From a virus, in IMG/VR virus record IMGVR_UViG_3300022665_001131, positions 1 to 43,206 of that record: a stretch of DNA of 43,206 nt. One strand, written 5' to 3'. Below the pieces are notes generated by a model. It was not told the DNA's origin. It searched no databases and was given only the letters and a program-made list of their open reading frames with translations. The first letter of the stretch is position 1. Each line of letters opens with the position of its first letter. A program made the position numbers and the translations under genes. Positions 31,107 to 38,786 of this stretch are shown here, in pieces.

Positions 31107-31587
31107 TCTTGACAACCCTGTAGGTCATGGAGCCGTCTTGCTTGAAGAAGGCCGAGTACTCACAGCTTTGGCCGCAGCTCACGGGGGTCCTGTGCTCGAA
31201 ATTGGCGCCTGCCAAGGTTGGAGCACGAAGTTTATTCTTAACGGACTACCGGATAACGCACTCGTAGTGAGTGTCGATCCTAATCATCAAGGTAGGTGGT
31301 CAGACCTTCGTCTTAAACGTTGGACTTGTTACAGTGATAAAATCGAGCAACATCCAGATCTTTGTCAATTCAAATGGGCATTCATTGATGGGAATCACTG
31401 TGATCCTTGGCCCGTACATGATCTTAACCTCGTTCAACGCCTTGGGGTTGCTTTCGCTGTATTTCACGATAGCCTTCCTATTCACTGGCCGGATGTTCAG
31501 GCGGCTCTCGATGCGTCAAATCTTCCTTACACTGAACTCAATACCCCTTGTGGTCTCGCTATAATTCGATTTAAGGAGACGCCATGA
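31090..31587 (+). CDS. Methyltransferase-like protein, CmcI/Methyltransf_24 type, 165 aa
   Basis: ATG at 31090 with AGGAGA. SAM-like motif I VLEIGACQGWSTKFIL, then ALVVSVDPNHQG as the acidic loop, and FKWAFIDGNHCDPWPVHDLN as the 'FIDGdH' motif typical of the Methyltransf_24/cephalosporin hydroxylase-like group, whose members modify sugars or small molecules. It is shorter than usual, lacking an N-terminal cap. A glycan- or small-molecule-directed role is plausible. Confidence 0.75.
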   Translation: MKRELNLDNPVGHGAVLLEEGRVLTALAAAHGGPVLEIGACQGWSTKFILNGLPDNALVVSVDPNHQGRWSDLRLKRWTCYSDKIEQHPDLCQFKWAFIDGNHCDPWPVHDLNLVQRLGVAFAVFHDSLPIHWPDVQAALDASNLPYTELNTPCGLAIIRFKETP

Positions 31588-31694
31588 CTGGCCCCGAAGC
31601 TGCGGTTGAGATTACGAAAATGATTATGCAGTTTTTATTTTGGGTGGGAGTAATACTGTTAGTCATAGGAATATTGAAAAGGCCGGACTCATGA
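31584..31694 (+). CDS. Single-pass membrane peptide, 36 aa
   Basis: ATG at 31584 behind AAGGAGA, with 4-base overlaps at both ends. It has one hydrophobic helix (MQFLFWVGVILLVIGIL) then a basic/polar tip. It lies directly before the DNA polymerase gene. Unknown function. Confidence 0.5.
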   Translation: MTGPEAAVEITKMIMQFLFWVGVILLVIGILKRPDS

Positions 31695-33721
31695 GACTCC
31701 TCGCCCTCGACACCGAAACCACCATCGTCCAGCTCCGGTTCCCCAAGTGCCGCGACGTTTTCCCCGTCCCCGAGCTCGTGTGCGTCCAGCTCTGGGACGG
31801 CACTGACGGCGGCGTCCATATGCACGATGAGCCCGACCTGGACGTTCTCCTCATGGAGGCCATTGATGACTCCGACACGCTCATCGTCGGCCAAAACATC
31901 CCTTTTGATATCAACGTCCTGATTAAGGCTTTCCCGGATCTCACGGGGCCCTGGCGCCGCGCTGCCTTCGAGAACCGCGTCCTCGACACCATGGTTCTTG
32001 CGACCCTCCGAGAGCCGTGCCTCAAAAACAAGAGCCTCCGCGCTCTCGCCGCCTTCCACCTCGGCGTCACTCTCGAGGGCAAGGGCGACGTCCAGGTTTC
32101 CTTCCAGCGTGACACCCCGCTTTCCAAAGAGCAGCAAGACTACGCCCTCAAAGACGCAATCGTAACCCACGCGCTCGCCGCGCACCTACGTACCGTGCCG
32201 TTGGGCGCCATCTACAGGGGCCGGGCTATGCGCCGGCACGAGATGGAGTGCCAGGTTAACCATAAACTACCGGCGGGCCGTGGGGGCTTTCACGCTTTGG
32301 ACCACGTCTACTCTACCTGCTTTATAAATACGCGCGTTCTTTTGGAACCCCGAGGGTGGGACATTGACCATGTGCTCTTCGAGAAGCATCGTGCAGTGGG
32401 AGTCGCCAAAATAGAGGCCGCCGCTCACGCCTTGCTCCCCTCGGGCTTCATTTCCCGCGCCCGTGACACCGACGCCCCGCAGACCCCCGGGGGCCTCGCC
32501 GACATTTCTCGTCGCAAGTTCCAGTATGACCCCGAAGCGGACCGCTGGGAAACAGTGCGAAAGGGCCGCTGGGTCTACCAGCCGGCCCGCTGGAAGCTCT
32601 CGCAGACGGCGATCCGCACGGCTTTCGAGGAGACCGCCGTCAAGCTGGGGCTTGAGGACGTCCCCGTCTCTGTGAAAACCCAGAAGCTCTCGCTGACCTA
32701 CGACTACTGGCGCGAGCACCGCGACGCTTTCCCGCCGGCTCTCCAGGATTTCATGGCCTACGCCCGCGCCCAGAAGTATGAGTCCATCTATTTTAATATA
32801 TGGGGAGCCTCCAAGACGGGCCGGGTGTACCCCACGTATTTCGTACCGGGCACCGAGACGCTTCGACACGCCGCGAGTAAGCCCAATTTCCACCAGATCG
32901 CCAAGAAACTCCGGGAGATTTTTTATGTTAAAGACCACGTCATCGTGGGCGCGGATTACAGTGCGCTGGAGTGCTATACGTTATGTCATGTGCTTGTTAA
33001 TCTCGGCTTGCGCGGTCCTCTTTACGAGACCTTGGCTGCTGATGGCGACATGCACTCTATCACTGCTGCTCGTATGTTGGGAGGTACACCAGATGACTAC
33101 CCCAAAGGCTCCCAAGAGCGCCAAGCCGCCAAAGCCCTGAACTTCGGGATCCCCGGGGGCCTCGGCGCCAAGAAGATGTACACTTACGGTCGGCAAGGGT
33201 ATGGTCTCGCCTGGACGCCGGACGAGGCCGCCAAGATGTACTGGGCCTACCGGGAGGCGTTCACCGACATTGACCAGTATTTGAAGTGGTTCGGGAGTAT
33301 GAAGCCGTGGCACCTGAAGCCGAAGCACATGGACCGCGACGAGTGGCTGAGGTCTTTGGGGTTTGAGGACTGGCCCGGCACTTGGGAACTTGGGAAAGCA
33401 CTTGACAAAGGCCGTCACTACAACGTCCAGCTTCCGTCGGGGGCCCGGATCCCGGCTCGCAATTTTTCTCAAGGCACGAACTGTGCGTTTCAGCATATCG
33501 GTGCCGTTGCTATTTCGCATGCCTTGAACCTGTGCTGTGCCGAGGGGCTTCCCGTCATTGGGGCTGTTCATGATGCGGCTTATTTGGCAGTGCCTAAGAG
33601 TGAGGATCCGTCCTTGACTTCTCGCAAGCTTGAGACTATCATGGAGCAAGCGCTTTACGAGGTTTGCCCCGAGGCGCCCCGGCAGACCGTCGAGGCAGAG
33701 ATAAAGGAGACATTTTTCTGA
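31691..33721 (+). CDS. Family A DNA polymerase with 3'-5' exonuclease domain
   Basis: 676 aa from ATG 31691. Exonuclease: LALDTETT (D7, E9), NIPFDINVL (D73), YALKDAIVTHAL (D155). Polymerase: motif A VIVGADYSALE (D422); motif B ERQAAKALNFG (R477, K481, F485, the Pol I F762 position), with Gly where Pol I has Tyr766; motif C AVHDAAYLAVP (H627, D628), with Ala where the family has Glu (HDE). Proofreading replicative enzyme of the phage; no 5' nuclease domain. The HDA motif C is unusual. Confidence 0.92.
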   Translation: MRLLALDTETTIVQLRFPKCRDVFPVPELVCVQLWDGTDGGVHMHDEPDLDVLLMEAIDDSDTLIVGQNIPFDINVLIKAFPDLTGPWRRAAFENRVLDTMVLATLREPCLKNKSLRALAAFHLGVTLEGKGDVQVSFQRDTPLSKEQQDYALKDAIVTHALAAHLRTVPLGAIYRGRAMRRHEMECQVNHKLPAGRGGFHALDHVYSTCFINTRVLLEPRGWDIDHVLFEKHRAVGVAKIEAAAHALLPSGFISRARDTDAPQTPGGLADISRRKFQYDPEADRWETVRKGRWVYQPARWKLSQTAIRTAFEETAVKLGLEDVPVSVKTQKLSLTYDYWREHRDAFPPALQDFMAYARAQKYESIYFNIWGASKTGRVYPTYFVPGTETLRHAASKPNFHQIAKKLREIFYVKDHVIVGADYSALECYTLCHVLVNLGLRGPLYETLAADGDMHSITAARMLGGTPDDYPKGSQERQAAKALNFGIPGGLGAKKMYTYGRQGYGLAWTPDEAAKMYWAYREAFTDIDQYLKWFGSMKPWHLKPKHMDRDEWLRSLGFEDWPGTWELGKALDKGRHYNVQLPSGARIPARNFSQGTNCAFQHIGAVAISHALNLCCAEGLPVIGAVHDAAYLAVPKSEDPSLTSRKLETIMEQALYEVCPEAPRQTVEAEIKETFF

Positions 33722-33957
33722 TGCCGTATATTAATCCAAGTCGTCGCCCTTCCCTTTGGAGCACCATGAGTCCTGTGAATGCGGGAGAGTTAAATTATTG
33801 TTTGACTCGATTGCTTCAGAGATTTTTAGGTAAAACTCCTGAATATCAGCGGTACAATGCTGCTCTCGGGGCCCTCGAGGCCTGTAAATTAGAGTTGTAT
33901 CGTCGAAAAGTGGCGCCGTACGAAGATGTGAAACGCCAAGAAAATGGAGATGTCTGA
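33721..33957 (+). CDS. Conserved small phage protein, 78 aa
   Basis: ATG at 33721 overlaps the polymerase stop. It carries MPYINPSRRP, NAGELNYCLTRLLQRFLG, ALGALEACKLELYRRKVAPY and ends KRQENGDV, a well-spread phage pattern that typically lies beside replication or nucleotide genes. Activity unknown. Confidence 0.8.
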   Translation: MPYINPSRRPSLWSTMSPVNAGELNYCLTRLLQRFLGKTPEYQRYNAALGALEACKLELYRRKVAPYEDVKRQENGDV

Positions 33958-34340
33958 TGAAAGCATATGTGGCGTCAAGCTGGGAATGTAAAACCGAGGC
34001 CGCACAGATCCGCGACCACCTGGCCACCATGGACATCGGCTGCACGGCCACGTGGATCGATATCGATCCTGAGGACGCCTACTTTGCGTCGCGCGCCGAC
34101 ATTGAGGCCGTGAGGGATGTCCGGGAGGTCGCCGAGGCGGATCTGTTTTTCTTGTATGTCCCGGATCCCGACACCTCCCGCGGCGGCCGCGACGTTGAGA
34201 TGGGCCTTGCGCTGGCTCTCGGTAAGCCGATTGTGCTCATCGGCACGCGCCGGTGCGTTTTTCATTGGCACCCAGACGTGCGGCATTTTACGGGCATTCA
34301 CGAGTGGATTTGGGTTACTATGAAGGAGAAGACGATATGA
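33957..34340 (+). CDS. Nucleoside 2-deoxyribosyltransferase-like protein, 127 aa
   Basis: ATG at 33957 (TGATG). Rossmann-like start KAYVASSWECKTEAAQIRDH, then EADLFFLYVPDPDTSRGGRD and VEMGLALALGKPIVLIG. The Glu in GGRDVEMG occupies the catalytic position of the nucleoside 2-deoxyribosyltransferase family, which swaps bases between deoxyribonucleosides. Many phage members are not characterised. It is directly followed by a dATP/dGTP diphosphohydrolase-like gene, so a dNTP-pool or modified-base role is likely. Confidence 0.75.
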   Translation: MKAYVASSWECKTEAAQIRDHLATMDIGCTATWIDIDPEDAYFASRADIEAVRDVREVAEADLFFLYVPDPDTSRGGRDVEMGLALALGKPIVLIGTRRCVFHWHPDVRHFTGIHEWIWVTMKEKTI

Positions 34341-34804
34341 CCGTGAAAGGAAACAGCGGCCCGTCGGAGGCCGCCTGGGAACACGCAGCAAAGACGGTAA
34401 TTAAAGACTCCGGCGAGCGCCAAGAGTTCTCGACCGGCAGCGTCCGGGACTCCGAAAAGGGGAAGGGGTTGTACGCTCACCTGTCGCCCATTGCGCTCAA
34501 GCGCCTCGCGCAGCACATGGAGGCCGGCGCCGAGAAATATAATTTTCGGAATTGGGAGCTGGGGCAACCTCTGGCACGCTACCTAGAGAGCGCCATCCGC
34601 CACCTCTACACGTATTTGGAGGGTTCTCGTGACGAGGACCATTTGGCCGCCGCTATGTGGAATGTCCACGGGATCATCCACACGGAAGAGATGATCAAGC
34701 GAGGAGTCTTGCCTAAGGAATTGGACAATCTTCCCCACTACTACCCATCTCGGGCGAAGGATTTTGCTAGGGCTAAAGAGCGCAAGGTAAAGGAGGCTCC
34801 ATGA
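34337..34804 (+). CDS. dATP/dGTP diphosphohydrolase-like protein, 155 aa
   Basis: ATG at 34337 overlaps the previous stop. The all-helical core reads HLSPIALKRLAQHMEAGAEK, YNFRNWELGQPLARYLESAI, RHLYTYLEGSRDEDHLAAAM, as in the phage dATP/dGTP diphosphohydrolase N-terminal domain family (GAxKYxxRNW.xG...RH....G..D). Acidic residues E537-type pairs in EDHLAAA would bind metal, as in MazG-like enzymes. It may deplete or bias dATP/dGTP pools, perhaps in support of modified DNA. Confidence 0.75.
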   Translation: MTVKGNSGPSEAAWEHAAKTVIKDSGERQEFSTGSVRDSEKGKGLYAHLSPIALKRLAQHMEAGAEKYNFRNWELGQPLARYLESAIRHLYTYLEGSRDEDHLAAAMWNVHGIIHTEEMIKRGVLPKELDNLPHYYPSRAKDFARAKERKVKEAP

Positions 34805-34980
34805 ATGATTTTACCGCGAGATTTACCTTCAATTCTCGAGAGGGCTTGTGGTATATAGAGCTCACGTTAGGTGAGAATCCCGGCCCAAATCGCCAGACCA
34901 TCCACACAAGAGCTAAAACCGCCCAGCAATCTCTGGATCGCGCCTTGATGACCAGGCTACAGATGTTAGAGGTGCCATGA
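34801..34980 (+). CDS. Small protein, 59 aa
   Basis: ATG at 34801 with AAGGAGG-like site, stop overlapping the epimerase start. A beta hairpin (FTARFTFNSREGLWYIELTL) is followed by a helix (KTAQQSLDRALMTRLQMLEV). Unknown function. Confidence 0.6.
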   Translation: MNDFTARFTFNSREGLWYIELTLGENPGPNRQTIHTRAKTAQQSLDRALMTRLQMLEVP

Positions 34981-35750
34981 ACATAATCCTCGTCGGTGGC
35001 GCCGGGTATCTAGGAACCCGCCTTAACGTTGCCCTTCAGAGCGCCGGGGTCTCTGTAGAGATCACGGACCCCGGGATCCTCCAGGGGACCGACGACGCCT
35101 CACAGGATGTCCTAAAGATGCCCGTGCCGTCCTTCACCGCGGCTGACGTCGTGGTCTGGCTTGCCTCGATCCATGAGGTACCGGATGAGTCGCGTCTTGT
35201 GTGGCAAGACGTCGCCTACAGACTCATGATAGAGACCCCTCTGAAGTGGGCCGCCGCGGTTGGGGAGGCCGGCGGGCGGTTCATCTACATCTCCTCGACC
35301 CGCGCGGCGACGCACACCAACCGCCTTTATGGGTGGAATAAACGTCGCTTCGAAATTCTCACTGTAGCCGAGGATCACGTTACAGTCCTGCGGCCGGGTA
35401 CAATTTGGGGAAACCTCTCGGAGACGCTCCCGAACCGCACGCAGACGGTAATAAATCGGATGCTGACCGACGGCACGTTTCAGGTGGAGCCCCACACGGA
35501 GCCCTTTTTCACGTGCCACATGGATCGGCTGCTGATTGCTATCGTCGAGCTGCTTCCCTTTTCCGACCACTGCAACAGTGGCCTCATCCGGGCCGTGACT
35601 GATACCCGCCTTCCGATTACCGGTAAAGATTTGGCCGGCGGTTGGCGGCCTGAGAACTACGCCACGGAGCCGGTGCCCGCGAATATTCCGGTAACAGAAC
35701 ACCCGATGAAACTGTACGAGGCCTACTACTTTGGAGACCGCAATGCCTGA
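34977..35750 (+). CDS. NAD-dependent epimerase/dehydratase (SDR family), 257 aa
   Basis: ATG at 34977. NAD-binding Rossmann start MNIILVGGAGYLGTRLNVAL (GxxGYLG), ADVVVWLAS, FIYISSTRA with the catalytic Ser, and YGWNKRRFE as the YxxxK pair. LRPGTIWG follows. These mark an extended SDR sugar-nucleotide epimerase or dehydratase. It is shorter than typical (about 310 aa) but has all core motifs. It heads a block of probable glycan genes (membrane peptide, sulfotransferase-like, FkbM methyltransferase). Confidence 0.85.
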   Translation: MNIILVGGAGYLGTRLNVALQSAGVSVEITDPGILQGTDDASQDVLKMPVPSFTAADVVVWLASIHEVPDESRLVWQDVAYRLMIETPLKWAAAVGEAGGRFIYISSTRAATHTNRLYGWNKRRFEILTVAEDHVTVLRPGTIWGNLSETLPNRTQTVINRMLTDGTFQVEPHTEPFFTCHMDRLLIAIVELLPFSDHCNSGLIRAVTDTRLPITGKDLAGGWRPENYATEPVPANIPVTEHPMKLYEAYYFGDRNA

Positions 35751-35871
35751 ACTACTCGATCCGTTGGAGTTGCCCCGGATGCTGTTGAACAACCAGTTTT
35801 GGATCGCGGTCTTGTACAGTAATGCTATCATTACGGCGGCGTGGATGTTGTCTCGGAGGAGGAAGAAATGA
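35743..35871 (+). CDS. Membrane peptide with basic tail, 42 aa
   Basis: ATG at 35743 overlapping the previous stop, behind GGAGACC. One hydrophobic helix (FWIAVLYSNAIITAAWML) ends in SRRRKK, a positive-inside tail. Coupled at both ends. Unknown; a small holin-like or membrane anchor function is possible. Confidence 0.5.
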   Translation: MPELLDPLELPRMLLNNQFWIAVLYSNAIITAAWMLSRRRKK

Positions 35872-36314
35872 AGTCCTGCGCCCTGATCACTCCCGGCCAC
35901 TGTGCAAGCTCTTTGGCTATCTACCGCCTCAAGGAGGAGGGCTATGAGGTTGGGCCCCCGGGGGAAGTAGATCCTCGTCATCCTTTGGGTCACTACGACT
36001 GGATGGACATCTTGAGTCCTCAGATCGCAGGAGACTGGAAGGCATACGAGAACGTGATCGCCGCCCAAACGGTGCCCTTCGCGTTCAAGCTTCAGAGCGG
36101 CATCATTCACTGGGGTGTCAAGGCCGTTCATGCCTTGCCCGAGCCCCGTGTCATCGTACTGGACCGTAAGGACTGGCAGTCTATAGTAAAGAGACTTGGG
36201 GGAGATGCCCAGTGGGTTTGGGACTATTCGAGGGCCCTTGTCCGAGTCGTTGCGGCTCTCAAGGGCAAAGTGGAATTTTGGAGCAAAGAGGAGCTTTCCG
36301 GTGTCAAACCTTGA
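35868..36314 (+). CDS. Sulfotransferase-like protein, 148 aa
   Basis: ATG at 35868. It opens CALITPGHCASSLAIYRLKE, the position of the 5' PSB loop (PxH/RSGTS pattern) that binds PAPS in sulfotransferases, then GPPGEVDPRHPLGHYDWMDI as in related phage/bacterial members (D/N-P-x-G-H-x-D/E), and PRVIVLDRKDWQSIVKRLGG, the R-x-P..L.S 3' motif region. Loop residues differ from the canonical set, so activity is uncertain; a P-loop kinase-like enzyme is the alternative. It lies in a glycan-type gene block. Confidence 0.55.
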   Translation: MKSCALITPGHCASSLAIYRLKEEGYEVGPPGEVDPRHPLGHYDWMDILSPQIAGDWKAYENVIAAQTVPFAFKLQSGIIHWGVKAVHALPEPRVIVLDRKDWQSIVKRLGGDAQWVWDYSRALVRVVAALKGKVEFWSKEELSGVKP

Positions 36315-36936
36315 TCTCGATATTGACCCTGTGATTCTCCAGGACGCGCTTGAGGGTCTGGAGCCCCTCCCTTTGAACCAGATCAGCTCGGCGATCGACT
36401 TCGGGGCCCATGCGGGCGCCGTCACGTGTACTTTGGCTAGCCATGGCATCCGGGTGCTCGCGGTGGAGCCCTTGCAGATCGCACGGCTGGCCCGTAACAT
36501 TGAGAAAAACCAGCTCCAGCGACATGTGAGTATTCTACAGGCAGCCGTGGCACCCTATTCTTCGAAGAGGACCAGTCTAATGAAGCTTCGCCGCGCCGGC
36601 AATGACGCCATGTGCGGCACCCGGTTCCTGGAAAGCCGCTCTTTGGACGAGGGCCGAGCCCTAAGGATCACCCCGGGCCAAGTTTCCACTCTCTTCGGGC
36701 GCATCGCTGACTTCGTGAAGGTAGACATCGAGGGCGCCGAGTGGGACCTGTTGGTTGTGGGTGAATTCGATGCTCTATTTGCAGAGGCAAAATATGTGGA
36801 CCTCGAGCTTCATGGAGAGGGTGAGTTTTTTCCGGAGGGCTTTACTCACGGTTTTGACGTGCCTCGCTACATGTCTCAGCTCGGGTTTAAGCTGGTGGAG
36901 ACCACTAAAAAGCAGCAGCTTTGGAAACGAAAATGA
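36301..36936 (+). CDS. FkbM family methyltransferase, 211 aa
   Basis: GTG at 36301 behind GAGGAG. SAM motif I AIDFGAHAGAVTCTLAS, acidic end VLAVEPLQIARLARNIEKN, and DFVKVDIEGAEWDLLV, the hallmark 'vKiDvEGaE' of FkbM enzymes, then DLELHGEGEFF. These methylate hydroxyl groups of sugars or polyketides. In this gene block a methylated sugar is the natural product, but no substrate can be read. Confidence 0.85.
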   Translation: MSNLDLDIDPVILQDALEGLEPLPLNQISSAIDFGAHAGAVTCTLASHGIRVLAVEPLQIARLARNIEKNQLQRHVSILQAAVAPYSSKRTSLMKLRRAGNDAMCGTRFLESRSLDEGRALRITPGQVSTLFGRIADFVKVDIEGAEWDLLVVGEFDALFAEAKYVDLELHGEGEFFPEGFTHGFDVPRYMSQLGFKLVETTKKQQLWKRK

Positions 36937-37778
36937 AAATCGATCTCCCCGTGCTCACCGACAAGCAGCGCATCATGCGCCCCAGCTTCTCTCGATGGGA
37001 CAATTTTTCGAACCGCTGCGAGCGCCTCTACGCGCTGGACATCCTATTCCCGCAGCCCTTCGGCTCGCCGGCGCAAGCCAAGGGCGCGCAGATTCACGAC
37101 CTCTTCGAGGGGTTTCTGCGCCGGGTGCGGGCGAGTGGGTATGACGTACAAAAGGCGTACACTGATTACTGGGGGATCTCATGGGCCTCTTGGCCCGATG
37201 GTCCTCGGGAGAGAAAGGAGTTAGAGCCTTTCCTAACCACCTGTATGCACCTCATAGAGAAGTGGGGCCGGAAAGTCCTCCACGTTGAGGAGTGGATCAA
37301 CGTGGTGGACGGGATGCCCTGGAGCGGGAAGGTTGACCTTGTCATCGACCACCCGGAGCACGGGCCCATGGTCGTGGACTGGAAGACGTGCGCGACTACC
37401 ACATGGGCGAAGTCTGAGAACGAGGCGCGCCGGTCGCTTCAGCTTCAGGTGTATTGTCTGGCCATGGACGTTCGGCGGGCGGGCTTCATCTACCTACCTA
37501 ACAGTGCTGTGCCGCTCGAGCGGTTCGTTACGTTCTCGGAAGATGCTCTGGAGCGCACCAAGACGCGCTTACGAGCTCTTCAGGCCACTATTGCGTCGCG
37601 GTGGAAGACTACCGGGCTCCACGTCCTGACTAACGAGCGAGGTATGCCGTACATTACGGACGTCCAGGAGGGACTTGAGATTGATCTCACGCCCTTCGCG
37701 GAGGCGGGGTCCGAAATGCCTTGGTGTTCGAAGAAGCACTGTCATCACTGGTCTCGATGTGTGGGGCGTAAGCGATGA
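36933..37778 (+). CDS. PD-(D/E)XK nuclease, RecB/Cas4-like, 281 aa
   Basis: ATG at 36933 (ATGA). Motifs: GAQIHDLFEGFL (H55), VLHVEEWINV (E119/E120), WSGKVDLVIDH (D135), MVVDWKTCA (D149-x-K151), SLQLQVYCLAM (Q172). This is the RecB/Cas4 PDDEXK_1 layout. A C-terminal CSKKHCHHWSRC lies where Cas4-type enzymes bind an iron-sulfur cluster. With only part of the four-Cys set visible in the C-terminal region, the cluster is uncertain. Probable exonuclease for recombination or host DNA processing. Confidence 0.85.
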   Translation: MKIDLPVLTDKQRIMRPSFSRWDNFSNRCERLYALDILFPQPFGSPAQAKGAQIHDLFEGFLRRVRASGYDVQKAYTDYWGISWASWPDGPRERKELEPFLTTCMHLIEKWGRKVLHVEEWINVVDGMPWSGKVDLVIDHPEHGPMVVDWKTCATTTWAKSENEARRSLQLQVYCLAMDVRRAGFIYLPNSAVPLERFVTFSEDALERTKTRLRALQATIASRWKTTGLHVLTNERGMPYITDVQEGLEIDLTPFAEAGSEMPWCSKKHCHHWSRCVGRKR

Positions 37779-38020
37779 CGACGCCGGAAGATAAGCATAT
37801 AGGTCCTCTCATTCGTTACTACAGGGTAGATGCCGATGGCATCCGCACGGAGATCTCGCCTCCCCCGTTCTTGGACTCGAGCTTCACGGCCCCCGATCCC
37901 AAGGTGTGGGGCTCCATAGATCCCCCGAAGTGCGAGTGCGGCTCTGAGACCGCCAAAGTTCCACATGCATTATGGTGCCTCAAGAAGAAATGGCTTGATT
38001 GGCAGCCGCCCACCCCGTAG
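37775..38020 (+). CDS. Small Cys-containing protein, 81 aa
   Basis: ATG at 37775, coupled to the nuclease stop. The end reads CECGSETAKVPHALWCLKKK, a C-x-C with a later His/Cys that may bind metal and resembles small zinc proteins of phages. The N-terminus is polar and Pro-rich. Unknown function. Confidence 0.6.
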   Translation: MTTPEDKHIGPLIRYYRVDADGIRTEISPPPFLDSSFTAPDPKVWGSIDPPKCECGSETAKVPHALWCLKKKWLDWQPPTP

Positions 38021-38060
38021 AATAGAACTTTGCTTCAACCCCTCACCCAAAGGAGCCACA

Positions 38061-38381
38061 ATGGCAACCATCCAGGAACTCCAAAGTAAGATACCCGGTG
38101 CACTTACGGTAGGAGAAGTTGAGTCTTACGGCGACGCTGGGCTAATTCGGACAATCTTGGTCGCCGGGACCACGGAAATCGGTGAAGATAAGGAGGAGAA
38201 AGTCACACTGTCTTTCGTAGAGGACGCTAAGGTTCTCGTCATCAACAAGACCCGCGGGCAGCAGCTCGCCGACCTCTTCGGCGCGGCGGTGGACCCCTCG
38301 GGACAGAAGGTCAAGCTGGTTGTCCGGAACACGCCGGTGGGATCTAGGAAGATAAACATGATAAATATTGAGGAAGCGTAA
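38061..38381 (+). CDS. Small phage protein followed by its own terminator, 106 aa
   Basis: ATG at 38061 with AAAGGAG. Beta-rich: AGLIRTILVAGTTEIGEDKE, KVTLSFVEDAKVLVINKTRG, QKVKLVVRNTPVGSRKINMI. The 'LyFe..kkglvLNKTna..iaalyG....WvGk.v.L' pattern of a widespread phage family is recognisable in the middle, so this is probably a divergent member. An OB-like DNA-binding protein is conceivable. A strong terminator follows within 6 bases. Confidence 0.7.
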   Translation: MATIQELQSKIPGALTVGEVESYGDAGLIRTILVAGTTEIGEDKEEKVTLSFVEDAKVLVINKTRGQQLADLFGAAVDPSGQKVKLVVRNTPVGSRKINMINIEEA

Positions 38382-38386
38382 GTCTT

Positions 38387-38433
38387 GCCCCGCGCGGAGG
38401 CATCCCGGGCCATGTCCTCCGCAGGGGCTTTTT
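38387..38433 (+). terminator. Rho-independent terminator
   Basis: Stem GCCCC...CGGAGG pairs with CCTCCG...GGGGC around a 14-base loop and is followed by TTTTT (38429-38433). It lies 6 bases after the stop of the 106-aa gene and would separate the early/middle transcript from the last plus-strand genes. Confidence 0.8.
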
Positions 38434-38451
38434 CAACAGAAAGGAAACAAC

Positions 38452-38658
38452 ATGAACGACGTAGATCGCGTGTTCAGAGACTTGGACCAAAAGCACAACT
38501 CCTACACCAAGAAGTTCGGTCTCATCAAGAGCCGGTTCGACAAGCTCCAGGGAGAGATTGACGAGCTCCGGTCTAAGGCGAAGGACCGGGCCGGTGATCT
38601 TCAAAGCGAGATCGACGAGCTCCGGGCGCTGGTCTCGAAGCGGCGATTCAAGTCATGA
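38452..38658 (+). CDS. Small coiled-coil protein, 68 aa
   Basis: ATG at 38452 with AAAGGAA. Nearly the entire sequence is a charged heptad helix (NDVDRVFRDLDQKHNSYTKK, FDKLQGEIDELRSKAKDR, LQSEIDELRALVSKRR). First gene after the terminator. Unknown function. Confidence 0.65.
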   Translation: MNDVDRVFRDLDQKHNSYTKKFGLIKSRFDKLQGEIDELRSKAKDRAGDLQSEIDELRALVSKRRFKS

Positions 38659-38786
38659 GGTGGCGCGTGGAGCAGTTCACCGGAAATAAGTCTCTCGAGG
38701 ACCTCCTCAACGCTCTTTCATCGGACGGGTGGGAGATTTTCGAAATAGGACAGGGTCGGGTCATTGCCCGGAAGCTTAGGCCATGA
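38655..38786 (+). CDS. Small protein, 43 aa
   Basis: ATG at 38655 in an ATGA overlap, stop overlapping the aminotransferase start. Pattern WRVEQFTGNKSLEDLLNALS, GWEIFEIGQGRVIARK: a short alpha-beta unit of the type common in phage accessory genes ('LNxLGxDGWElv' pattern). Unknown function. Confidence 0.65.
   Translation: MRWRVEQFTGNKSLEDLLNALSSDGWEIFEIGQGRVIARKLRP

Noticed and set aside
32267-32938. Minus-strand ORF of 223 aa
   Set aside because: Lies inside the DNA polymerase gene, antisense, and without motifs.
35112-36500. 462-aa ORF on the minus strand
   Set aside because: Antisense to the epimerase, sulfotransferase-like and FkbM genes, which have recognisable motifs. It lacks any family pattern and reflects high-GC frame bias.
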